64,000 nt of DNA from positions 22,512,501-22,576,500 of the forward strand of contig NC_068561.1 of assembly GCF_022201045.2 (NCBI RefSeq), given 5' to 3'. This DNA comes from Citrus sinensis. Its lineage: Eukaryota; Streptophyta; Magnoliopsida; Sapindales; Rutaceae. Position 1 is the first letter of the stretch; each line of letters opens with the position of its first letter. A program made the position numbers and the translations under genes. Below are positions 23,748-35,089 of this stretch, piece by piece. Below the pieces are notes generated by a model that saw only the letters and a list, made by a program, of their open reading frames with translations, was not told the DNA's origin and did no database searches.

Positions 23748-25338
23748 ATGGCAGCTTCTCTGACAACTCCACTCTCCCCTAAATTCTCAGTCTCAAACGG
23801 CCGTAAACCTTCAAATAAAATTCAAAGAGCACTAACAGCATTTCATCAGAAGGGCAACGAGTGCACTCGTACTCCGATTCTGAGAAGAGAAATCTTGAAA
23901 GGACTGGCAGTAATTCCAGCGACACTAATAATAAATAAAGAACCTCCATATTCAGAAGCAAGAGAGGTGGAAGTGGGGTCCTATCTCCCGCCATCTCCAA
24001 CCGACCCTTCTTTCGTCTTCTTCAAAGCCTCTCCAAAGGACACCCCTGCTCTTCGCGCAGGTACTTTTTACTTTTTGCTACTGCTCTAAACCATTGGCCT
24101 ATCTATCTACTTTAATTGCAAATTTAGTTTGTGTTGTCTGTTATAGAATTGTTAATTTCAAACGAGGCCTAATAAATTGACCATGATTTATAATTGTCGA
24201 TAGGGAAAAATTTTCGGATGAGAATGGCTTAGAATCTGGTGCCTATTGGTAGGGATGAATTTGGTACTCACCTCTCTCAATGTCAGAGGATGAATTTGGA
24301 AACCTGATCTACCTTGTAAGCAAAGTTACAGATTTTGAAACAATTACTCTCAGAGTCTTGAGTATGTAGCAATTAGCTTCGCAAACAATTTAGCCCTTAC
24401 TATTACCAAGACAAGACTGCTGCCCTAACATATTGTGAAAAACATGTTCCAAGCAAGTTGTGAGGGAATATGAAGTTCAATCTAAGAATTTATGGTATTC
24501 TGTTTTATTATTGGGTCTTGATCAAGAACAATGGATCTAAGGTGTTCTTTTTTTTTTTTCACTTTAAATTTTTATTTTTATCTATTCTGGTTTGTATATG
24601 CTGATAATACTTGAAATTTAGTTTCTTGCAGGAAATGTGCAGCCCTACCAATTTGTTCTCCCACCAAGTTGGAAACAGATGCGAGTAGCAAACATATTAT
24701 CAGGGAATTACTGCCAGCCGAAGTGTGCAGAGCCTTGGGTGGAGGTGAAGTTTGAGGATGAAAAGCAAGGAAAAGTCCAAGTAGTGGCTTCTCCTTTGAT
24801 ACGTCTCACCAACAAACCAAATGCATCTATTGAAGAAATTGGTAGCCCTGAGAAAGTTATCGCCTCTCTAGGCCCTTTTGTCACTGGTAACTCGTATGAT
24901 CCTGATGAGCTCATAGAAACATCAGTAGAGAAAGTTGGGGATCAGATGGTAAACTTCTATAATCCTGTTGTTCATTTTTCATTTCCCTTTTGTAAACTTA
25001 GTTTGTTTCTTTTTCTCAATGATAATTAAATACTTCTCAATGTCGGACACGAAAAGAAAATAAATCAAATTGGTTTGCCGTTTGTTGAATGTCAAGAGTG
25101 CTGTCTTTTTTTTTTTTTAAAATAAAATTTCATTTATCACCAACTATTTTTATTGTGTTGTTTGCAGTATTACAACTATCTGCTTGAGACACCATTTGCT
25201 CTTACGGGGACGCACAATCTTGCAAAGGCAACAGCAAAAGGAAGCACCGTTGTGTTGTTTGTAGCTAGTGCAAATGACAAACAGTGGGCGGGGGCACAGA
25301 AAGTTTTGAAAACCATGCTTGATTCTTTTCAAGTGTAG
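23748..25338 (+). CDS. PPD6: Thylakoid-lumen PsbP-domain protein, PPD6 type
   Basis: Member of the PsbP-like family of the thylakoid lumen; the role of PPD6 is little known. Exons 23748-24060, 24632-24948 and 25168-25338 join in phase to 266 residues. The N-terminal ~45 residues are Ser/Thr/Lys-rich like a plastid transit peptide. Next is a twin-arginine lumenal signal (ILRREILKGLAVIPATL, Arg46-Arg47) with probable cleavage after YSEA near residue 71, so Tat-dependent import is expected. The mature part has the PsbP fold signature (YQFVLPPSWKQ, SPEKVIASLGPFVTG, YNYLLETPFALTGTHN, KTMLDSFQV). Cys132 and Cys136 (YCQPKCAEPW) could form a disulfide, a known trait of PPD6. The MAASL start is preferred over an in-frame ATG 23 codons upstream because it gives a normal transit peptide. 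Confidence 0.88.
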
Positions 25339-25648
25339 TTCTTTTGCAAGCGAAAGAAGGTTACAGTCAGTTCTTTGCATTTGATTTTTAAAATACACAT
25401 AAACTCTTCTTAATCAGAAATCTTATTAGCTGTTGATTATATATTCTTTTTCTAGTAAGTAACTAAATCACAGGTTTCAGTTTACTTGCTGGATTGACCA
25501 AGGCGTTGAGAGGATGTAATTTAGAATATGAGATGATGGGTGTGAATGTTTAAAGGAGGGAGGAGTATTTTTGTTGGTACACGGCTTTAGAAGAACTATT
25601 TGTCAAGAATTAACTATTGCAACCCAAGATTTATGAATATTATTAATC

Positions 25649-25654
25649 AATAAA
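25649..25654 (+). terminator. Candidate poly(A) signal of PPD6
   Basis: AATAAA about 310 bases past the PPD6 stop codon, in a T/A-rich context. Plausible but unproven. Confidence 0.35.
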
Positions 25655-25808
25655 GAGGTCAAAATCTTATGGCCAGTGTTGCAAAGCAAGCACTTCTCTG
25701 TATAACTGAACTGCCCACTCAAGTATAGAATGAGAAGTAATACAAAACCGGAGAAATTTATCTATTTAGCCATTTAAATAAAATTATTATCAGAACTAAT
25801 TATATAAA

Positions 25809-26229
25809 GAAATTTCTTATCATAATAGCCACATATGCTCATTTTGAACTAAATTACCCTTAAAAGAGCTTGGTTGGACGTGGGCGATGGCAGCCATCAC
25901 TTGTATCGGCTAGCTGCGGGCAATGGGAACCATCACACGTGCAGCTTGCAATTGGCTTCCATCGCCTACGTTGGCTGATTGCGGGCGATGGTGTTGGTTG
26001 AATCGACCATGAGAATGACAATAATGGAGCCTAACACTCATGTGAATGGAGCTCAACACCCCAATTGACAGGCTTTGATTTCTTTCTCGCACACTTAACA
26101 ACATAATTGAAAAAATCTTCTTAGAGAAATTTTAACAAACACCGAATATGTCATTTGTGACTTAATATAACCTTTTAAAGGTAATTTAGTCTAAAAACGA
26201 TATATGTAGCTATTATAGTAAGAAATTTT
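25809..26229. mobile_element. MITE with ~60-bp terminal inverted repeats
   Basis: The left arm GAAATTTCTTATCATAATAG, continuing through CACATATGCTCATTTTGAAC and TAAATTACCCTTAAAAG, pairs with the right arm ending TAGCTATTATAGTAAGAAAT. The core contains repeated GCGATGG / GGCTAGCTGCGGGCAATGG motifs. No ORF; a clean target duplication could not be seen, so the family is unassigned. Confidence 0.7.
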
Positions 26230-27173
26230 GTTACATGATTAATTTCTATGATGATTTTATGAAAATGGCCGGATATTGTCTCCTGAATTTTTAATGCGAA
26301 AAATGACGGTCGGAAGTGAAAAAGTGGCAGGACCAGGATTTTATTTCCGGTCGGTGGGGCAATGATATAGAAACTTATTAATTGAGTCATTATGTTAAAA
26401 TGTGAATCTAAGGGGACTGAACTGAAAAATAATCAGGTGGTCGGTTCTTGGGGACGTGCATATCATCAGCATATCCTTACCTACGACTATATATTAAAAT
26501 TTAAACAATGGATATCCCCCCTCTAAAAGTTAAGCAATGAATATCCCCTTCAATTACAAGAATTGCGGATGCGACTTAATAGCTGTAATTTCGTAATCGG
26601 TAAATTCAGCCGGTCTGAATATATATAAATTTTTTAAATGCATTACCAGGGAAGAAATAATTTAATTAATAACAGTAAAAAAATAAATCTTTAAATAATA
26701 GAAGAAATAAAACGAACAAAAATGGAGTTTCTCTTCGGCGGTGAGATTTCTTCGCAGCAGTGCAGCACCATTATAAAATTTCTTAGCATGCAATTCATGG
26801 ACTGGACTTCTGGAGTTCTTCAAGAAATTACAAACAAATAATATTAAATATAAACGAAGAAGTCTCAATGCATGTTTTTAATCCAACAATAGCACAATAA
26901 TGAGTTAATAATAAGGTTTCAACAAATATTGATTTCTTCAAAACAAATAAATCATACTCCTCGACCATCGGACGAAAAATAAATCATAATCTATTGATAG
27001 TAGATTATGTGTATTTGAATCCAAAATACAACCTAAAAGTCTTACTTACGGGAGAGATTCAACTGTGGCCAAAACTACAGAATTATCTCCTCTTACATAT
27101 TCCTCCATATGCATTGGTGATCAGTGCGAGAATTACCTGCAAGCATTGAAGTGTAGAGCTTGGACAGTCTCTC
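26230..27173. other. Intergenic DNA between PPD6 and the FRS gene
   Basis: AT-rich, convergent gene ends. No supported ORF or RNA gene. The right part may hold the FRS 3' UTR if the long transcript is used. Confidence 0.45.
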
Positions 27174-30100
27174 CTACATCGGTTGAAACCATGATTTTAT
27201 CTCCTTTTCTATCTCTTCTAGTCTTTCTCTCTCCTTTTCTGTCTCTTCTAGTCTTACCTGGGATGCCATTTTGCCAACCATTAACCATACCAAATAAGTA
27301 AAGGTAATTGAGACTGATCAAATAACGATTTACTCTTTTCAACACTCGATGTGAGCTTTAACTGATAAAAATGATTTTATGAGATGGTTTATTCAGCCAC
27401 TAACAAAACCAAAGACCATAAATTAGAGAAAGACTGGTAGTGAGTAGTCCCGTGGTTTGCCTCCTTAACAATAGCATTAATGATACATCATCATGTTACT
27501 GTATATCTCTTGCTCTAGGAATTATCTTCAACTAGTTCAACTGTCCTCAGTTTGGATTGGCAATTAGTATCTTTTTGACCAACTCCAAATTTTGATGGAT
27601 ACACTTATCATAATGTCTTAACAAATTAGAATGCACATATATTCCAAAATGACATCAGAACAGAACTGCCTCAAATTTTTTACAATACTTTATATATGCT
27701 TTTACCTGAACATTCAACCTAGATTTGTTGTGATCTTTAAATTGGTTGCCTGTGGATTGTGAAGGTAATGGAGGAAGGGCAGATACACAGGCAGAATGTC
27801 GGGAATTTTCCCCCACGGAATATGACCTGCTAGCATGCTTTTTTGATCCTTGATAATCTCCTCCTGAATAATAAGAAGTTTAGTTTTTTAACAAGAAAAT
27901 CAAACAACAGTAAGTCAAATGAAATCTAATTGAAGTTATGATACTTCTAACCCTTTGTTACTTCTTTGAAGGAATGGCAATGAGTAATTGCACCATCACT
28001 TGACTTGCTCTTTGTCTCTCTTCCATCATTATCATATTTCCTCTTCAACTGACATTTTATTCTGTAGTTCAATGCTTCCTGTTGATTGACCGTTGAAGGA
28101 TTTGATTCCATCCGTTGTGTCTTTACAGAAATAATGCCATTGGCATCAGCAGCTGCAGCAGCATCTTTATAGGCATCATATACATCTCTTGTGTTAAGCT
28201 GTCCTATGTTTTTTGTTCTTAAAGCATCTTCAATGTTTTTCAATGCAATGCTCAGGTAATCATCAGCTATCATCCTTGTCCCCTCGAATGGTAAGCTTTT
28301 AGTAATGACATTTAAAGCTTTGTGCATAAGTTTACTCTCATCCAGATGCAAATGCCTCTGGCTGTCATCAACTACTTCCCCTTCATGGCCATTTACCACC
28401 ATCCCATCTTTTGCTGATTTTGTCCACCTCTTCAATATATACTGAGGAGGTATATGAAAGATATTTTTAGCATTCAGTACTTTCAAGGCATGTACACATA
28501 AGATGCCAACAGACTCATATTTTTTGCAACTACATGTGAGATGGGTTTCCACACAATTAAATTCAACAATTTTCTCCTTCTTCTGGCCTTCCTCATTTAG
28601 CCTGAATTTAGCAGTCATTCCATCACCTTGAATTTCTTCTATTGCCACTGACAAACATTCAAGCAACTCTGCTCGGAAAAGCTTAAACATTGTGCAGCTA
28701 TATATCTTTGCTGCTTCTTTCTCAATTGCATTGCTTCTTAAAATTGTTGGAGGTGCACTTCCATTGCAGCGAAAATCTTCATATAATTCTTCTCTACGCT
28801 GTTGCTCTGCCACTTTAAAGTACTGCTGAACAAACTGCAATGGAGTTGTTGCCTTGCTTGTCAAACTGTGGAAAACATGACTGATGTCGTAACAGTGTTG
28901 GGTTGATCGTATGCCAGCAGAGAAGGCACTCTTACAGAAACAATGAGCCCATTTTCTCCTCAACATATATTGAGTTTTGAGCCAAGGATTTGCACAAAGC
29001 TCATATTGCTCCAGTAAAGACTCCCACATAGACTCGAATTCTGCCTCTGATTCACAATCAAAGATGCATTTATTGAAAAGACTGTTGAAACCAGGTTCTC
29101 CATAACATTTGGAGAGGTTTGCTTTAGCATTTCGGAGGATGTACCATATTCCAAGAAGGTGTTGTGTCTTTGGCAGCACCATCTTTATTGCATCTGCCAT
29201 TGCTTGATACCCATCAGTGAATATTGTGCTTGGTTGACGCCTGCCCATTGAGTCCAGAAATGTCCTTAACAACCAAATGAATGAATCCTTGCTGTCATCA
29301 AGCAAGAAAGCGCCTCCAAACAAGACATATTGTCGATGATGGTTAAGTCCTAAAAATGGTGCATAAATCATATTATTCGCTTCAATTCGAAATGTTGTGT
29401 CCAGAATGACAACATCCCCAAAGTAGTCATAGTCTATCCTTGACCTACCATCCGTCCAAAAGAAACCTGTCAAGCAGTTTTCAGCATTCACTTGTACTGT
29501 GTAAGAAAATGATGGAGCTTCCATTTCCAAACGTCTGAAATATTTGATTAAACTTTGTCCATCAAGAAGTTTTGGACAACTTGTTTTCTCATCACAAGGG
29601 ATGCCTGGGCAATTGATACCTTGAAATCCAACAGAATTCAAAGGCTGTGCTTCTTTCACCGTCGCAGCTTTATTCATAGTGGTACTTATTGAATGATCCT
29701 CCGAGACTTTGGTGGATGAACCTACCACAGGCTTTGACTTGCCTTCAAGGTCATGATTATGCTCGGGAGTAAAGCCAGAGATCATCCACTTTCCATTTTC
29801 AACAGTAAATTCAACCATGGCATCACAACCTGTTCTGGTCTCTTTCCTTTGATACTTTGTTGCCTTGGTAGACTGTTTCTTTGCTCGAAATCCTTGTCTT
29901 GAACAGTAGAAAAGACGTTTCCTAATGGCTCCATTTGACAGTCGCCGCACCTTAGCTTTTCTCACAGAGAAACCAATTCTTTTAGCATAAGTTGTGTAAA
30001 ACATGTAAGCCTCCTCTTGAGATGAAAACACCATCCCAAGTTCTGGATTTTGAGAATTAACTTCTGGTATTTCTCCCCTTAAATTGACAGTTGATTGAGA

Positions 30101-31198
30101 TTGTATCTCATCTCCATTACTTTCAGAGGACATCAAACTTTCTCCATCACTCTCTAGGGACACTATATGTGTATCGAAACTTGGAAGGTGTTGAAGTGAA
30201 TTGTGCGCCATCTCCAGCTACAAATGGAAAAGTAGATTCATCTAAGATCAAAATGTAATCAAATATAATCCCCATCCAACGCACGCACAAATTTTGTCAT
30301 ATGAATAATAGATTAAAGAGTACAACTGTGGTAACTTCATCGCGGGAACCCCATAAAAAAGAAAAAGGAAACAATACAAAAGCAACTACGTTCACAAATA
30401 TATAGAGCTTCTGAAAGTATGTTTCTAACTGTTGTACTTCTGCTTAATTTTGACAGTACGGTGGCTAAAGTGGGGCTAATTTTGACAGCTGTAAGTACTA
30501 ACAACCCCCCTTACTTTGAAAATTAGCGATTCCATTTCACAATAACGGTAGATTATAAGCTATAACACCTTAATCCCAAATGTAACCGATCCACTGAAAG
30601 TTCACCATTGGAAAATATTTTAGAATGCATCCACACAATTCAGCGCTTTAGGTTTATCTAAATTAATTATTCATCTGTCAGAAATTCAACAACTAAACAG
30701 TAGATTTGTAAATATGCCAATCATAAAGCCAAAGCATGGCGAAGACTAAGAATTCCACATGCAGAAAATGTAAATATGCTTGATATTTACCGGTTTTTCA
30801 GTATTTTGAAGCTGGCGTTTCATCACTGCAGCATCCGCATTTTCCGCTCCATCAGTTACGACATTTAACAAAGGTGGAAATACGGCATCTGAAGCAGCAG
30901 CAGCAGCAGGCAAGAAATTATTATTTAGACAGTGAGCTTCAGAAGCAGCAGACCAGCAATCACTTGAATTGTGGTTGTTGGTGTGTCCTCCAGGCCGGGA
31001 AATTTCATCAGGCCAACACCAGTCAAGGTCCAACATAGATGTTGATGTCCCTTCCTGTGCTTCAAATTTCCAAAAGGGGTGTGGATCATGACCGCCTTGG
31101 TTTTCGTTGGAGTCCGCTGCAATCCCATTGAACAATCTCTCACCATCATTCAAAAACTGCTCTGGATTTGACGAAACTGAATCATTCATTTCATCCAT
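27174..31198 (-). CDS. FAR1-related sequence (FRS) protein, transposase-derived regulator
   Basis: Nuclear protein of the FHY3/FAR1 family, domesticated from a Mutator-like transposase; members act as transcription regulators in light and stress signalling. Exon 1 (31198-30791, 136 residues, acidic, start MDEMNDSVSS) joins in phase to the large exon 2 (from 30217). Stopping at the TAG at 27947-27949 gives 892 residues. An alternative donor at 27951 joins two more exons, 27863-27706 and 27257-27174, in phase, giving 971 residues ending KSWFQPM. Domains: FAR1 zinc region at about 198-292 (VFSSQEEAYMFY to TPEHNHDLE), MULE transposase fold (VVILDTTFR, IFTDGYQAM) and SWIM finger (LTCSCKKY...CVHAL, CxCxnCxH). 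The transposase Cys-x2-His position reads GIWY, so both ligands are absent. Exact orthologue not recognised. Confidence 0.88.
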
Positions 31199-31539
31199 CA
31201 GCTCTGGAAGAAATCAATGAACCTCCGCAAACTTAAAACCGCTACCTTCCATTGACTCAAGCATGCAACTACGGGAGTCGTCGGGCCTTTAAAATAACTT
31301 TTTATTATGTTATTCAGATTACTGTTAGTAAGTAGTATACGCATACGATACGAGAGTTGGCTCCTTCCTCGTAATTAAAGTATTTTTCAAGTCAACTGAG
31401 AGTGATCTTATAGTCAAACAGCCCTGTTTTTCAACTAACATTTTTACCGGTTGTTCCTTCAACCGTTTTTAAAAAAATCATATTTAATGTAGAAAAAATA
31501 AAATAAAGTTAAAAAAAAGTAAAATAATCATGTCCTAAT
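31199..31539. other. FRS promoter and leader
   Basis: Upstream of the minus-strand FRS start codon. No confident TATA box or motif identified. Confidence 0.4.
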
Positions 31540-33115
31540 ATTTTTAGTTAAATATTAATATATTAAGTAGATGTTCCAAATTAATTTCACATGTCCCTAA
31601 TTTTAGTTAAATTTTCTCACTAATAAGTTCATTTGTTTCCACTTTCCAATCCACTAATTTTGTGTTTAATATTCCTATTAAATTCGTTAAATACTAATAT
31701 TTGAAGTTAGATTTCAAGTAAATTCATTTTTCGTTGGATAGGTTTCTAAATATGACTATACTTTCTCCCCTTTTTTTTTATACGTTTCAAGTATTATTCC
31801 ATTAGTTTTGTGTTTAATATTCCAATTAATATGGTAAAATTCAAATTATTTGGGTTAAATCCCAAATTACTTTTTTTTGTTAGATTAGTTCTTGATTTTA
31901 GTTAAACTTTTTCATTTATAAGTTCACATATTTCAACTTATTAATCCACTGGATTTGTGTTTGATATTCCTACTAAATTTCTTAAATGCCAACATTTGGG
32001 TTATATTTCAAGTAACTTTCACTTCCCACTAGAACGGTATCTAAATTTTGTTATATTTTCTCTCTTATTGGTTCATGTGTTTCAGCTAATTATTCCTCTA
32101 TGTTTGTGTTAAATATTCTCATTAACTGCGTAAGATTTTAATTATTTGGGTTACATACCAAATTTATTTTTTATAATTTTATTTTTTATTAGGTAAGTCC
32201 CTAATTTTGGTTATACTTTCTCCCTTACGAATTTATATATTTCAACTATTATTCCACTGGTTTGTATTCAATATTCCAATTAACTTGGTAAAATTCTAGT
32301 TATTTAGGTTAAATGCCCAAATTACCTTTTTTTTTTTTGTTAAATTAATTCTTGATTTTGGCTACACTTTTTCATTTATAAGTTCACATGTTTCAACTTA
32401 TTAATCCACTAGATTTATATTTGATAATCCTACTAAATTCATTAAAGCCAACATTTTGGGTTGAATTCCAAGTAACTTTCACTTCCTGTTGGACCAGTTC
32501 TTGATTTTTGTTACACTTTCTCTCTTATTGGTTCATGTGTTTCAACTAATTATTCTTCAAGATTTATGTTGAATATTTCTGTTAACTTGGTAAGATTCCA
32601 ATTATTTGGTTAAGTACCAAATTTATTTTTTATAATTTTATTTTGTTTAAGTAGGTCCTTAATTTTAGTTATACTTTCTCACAATTAGGTTTATATGTTT
32701 CAACTATTATCCCAATAGTATTGGGTTCAATATTCCAAGTAATTTGGTAAGATTTCAGTTATTTGTTTTATGTATCAAAATTACTTTTTTGATTAGATCA
32801 GTCCCTAATTTTGGTTAAACTTTTTCATTTTTTAATTTATATGTTTCGAATCACCAGTTTTGCGTTTGATATTCATAGAAAATTCGTTCAATGTCAATAT
32901 TTTAGGTTAGATTCTAAGTAACACTCATTTTCCGTTAGATGAGTTCATAGTTTTTCTTGTACTTTATCTCTTATTGGTTCACATGTTTCAACTAAGTATT
33001 CCTCCAGTTTTGTGTTGAATGTTCCGTTAACTTGATATGATTCAAATTATTTAGGTTAAATACCAAATTTATTTTTTATAATTTTATTTTGGTTGAGTAG
33101 GTCCCTAATTTGTAT
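31540..33115. repeat. Degenerate satellite-like tandem array (~150-bp units)
   Basis: About ten imperfect units repeat the same order of short blocks: TCCCTAATTTTGGTTA, ACTTTCTC.CTTATTGGTTCA, ATGTTTCAACTA.TTATTCC, TTTTGTGTT.AATATTCC and TTATTTGGGTTAAAT. The long block GGTTAAAT.CCAAATTAC recurs near 31852 and 32306, pointing to a higher-order period of about 455 bases. T-rich on the plus strand; no ORF and no transposon ends. Confidence 0.72.
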
Positions 33116-34362
33116 TACCAAAAACAATAATAAGGTGAATTATGTTTGAACCCTTAGTATTTTAACAAGTATCAATTTACCACATAATATTGAAAAGTTT
33201 TTATTGCAACCTTAAATATTTTTCAACATTTTGGATCCATAATTTAAACCCATTATTTTTTTATTTTCATTACTTCATAAGATCTTTTGAACTTGATTGT
33301 ATGTATATTTGAACTTTTACTTTTTACACATATTTATTCTCATTTTATCATTTTACAAAATACTTTAACTTATAAAATTGAAGCTTATTGAATCTATTTA
33401 TGTTGAAACAACTTCCTTTTTTTTTTAAGAATTATGAAATGAAAATAAATTTTATCAAAAAAATTTAACTTGTGTAAAGTTTTTACTGCTCTATTTTCTT
33501 TTCAAAATACCCTCTTTAATGTCCCATTACTTAGCCAGTTTGTTCAAATTAATTGTACTCATTTTCTTTCCAAAATAAATTCTTTAATTTCTCATCACTT
33601 CAACTAAAATTTCATTTTTAACAATTGCATATGCAATTTGTACAACTCAATTTTTTTATTTTTCAAATGTTCGTGATAATACAAATTATTTATTTATTTA
33701 TTTATTATATGATTATCCTAGGAACAGTGAAAATTAATTTTTATATTGAAATTTTAAGATTTGCAAATTAGTATTTACTTTGAATCCAATTTGGCTGAGT
33801 CATCATTTATTTATCTTTAATTAATGATTTAAGCACAGTAAATGCAATTCAAATTAAACAATATTTTGTGAAAAAAAAAACACATTAGAAAATCAATGCA
33901 ATCAAGAAAAAAAAGAAAATATATTAAAACATTAATTTTGCTTCCTAAATTAAGTATTGAAATAATTTTTTTCTCTTAGAGGTAAATTCAACATTATAAT
34001 TTAACAATAATGTTGACTGCTATTTTAAAACTATTTATTTATTGTTCCAAATTGCAATTGTTTTTTATAAGTCGTAAAAATTAAATTTATTTAACAATAT
34101 ACTTATATAGTTGGATACTTAATTTATAGCTTAATTGATGTTGTCTTATTTTTAATTGTTGTATTTTAGTGATAGTTTATTTTATTGTATACTAATAGTG
34201 TAATAAATTTGTAATAATTGATTATACATCATATTTTACATCGGTTACTACACGAATTATATAATATCTATTTATAAGTGAGTATTACTCAAATTAATAT
34301 AATATACTTTTAGAATTTTAATTATCATGATTATATCATATAATCATATATGCAATTAAGTG
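33116..34362. other. AT-rich gene desert
   Basis: No ORF of note, no inverted ends, no RNA gene. Very AT-rich with many A/T runs. Confidence 0.5.
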
Positions 34363-34370
34363 TAAATTAT

Positions 34371-35048
34371 GAAAAAGTCACTTCCTAAGGTTTGAAAAAA
34401 TGTTAATGTTAATCCCCATGTTTTTCACTAAGAGACACTAAAATGTAAGATCTCTTTTGACTGTAATACCTTATGACTTTATTAATAAAAAAAAATGACT
34501 CTAATGTTTTATAATGAGTAGGAATATAATATTAAAATAAATGTAAAAAAATATATTTTAAAATAATTTCAATATATAAAAAATATTTTAGTACTTTACA
34601 ATCTGATATTATATTAAACAATTTTTTTTAATAAACAGAAACATAATATTAAAATAAATTTTTAAAATTCAAATTATTTTCAATATTGCATAAAATAATT
34701 TTAATATTATTAATACATTAAATATATTTTATTAATTATAAAATCTATTTAACCTAAAGATTTATTGAAATTTTTTTAACAAATACAAATATATTATTAA
34801 AATAAATATCATAATTTACATTTTTTAAATTATTTTATATATTAAAAAATATATTAATATTATTAATTTACTAGACAAATTAAACTATTTAAATTATATT
34901 TGTATTTGTTAAAAATTTTAAAGTCATTTTTTAATTAATAAAGTCAAATTTATTATAGTCGAAAGGGGATCTTAGCGTCCCTTGATGAAAACATGGGGGT
35001 TTATATGATCATTTTCTCAAATCTTAAGGGCGTAGATATCATTTTCCC
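34371..35048. mobile_element. Foldback MITE with ~130-bp inverted ends
   Basis: The left arm (GAAAAAGTCACTTCCTAAGG, through CCCCATGTTTTTCACTAAG and GACTTTATTAAT) is inverted on the right (ATTAATAAAGTC, CTTGATGAAAACATGGGGG, ATCATTTTCCC). An 8-bp repeat, TAAATTAT, flanks it at 34363-34370 and 35049-35056. The core is almost pure A/T. Superfamily uncertain (8-9 bp target duplication). Confidence 0.78.
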
Positions 35049-35089
35049 TAAATTATTTAAGAGATATCATTTTCCCTAAATTATTTAAT
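35034..35089. repeat. 28-bp tandem duplication of the MITE right end and target repeat
   Basis: AGATATCATTTTCCCTAAAT followed by TATTTAA occurs at 35034 and again at 35062. The TAAATTAT target repeat is thus present three times around this insertion. Confidence 0.85.

Noticed and set aside
27133-27345. 70-codon ORF over the proposed last FRS exon
   Set aside because: Different frame from the in-phase exon 27257-27174; its Arg/Lys-rich repeats are an off-frame reading of the Glu-rich coiled coil.
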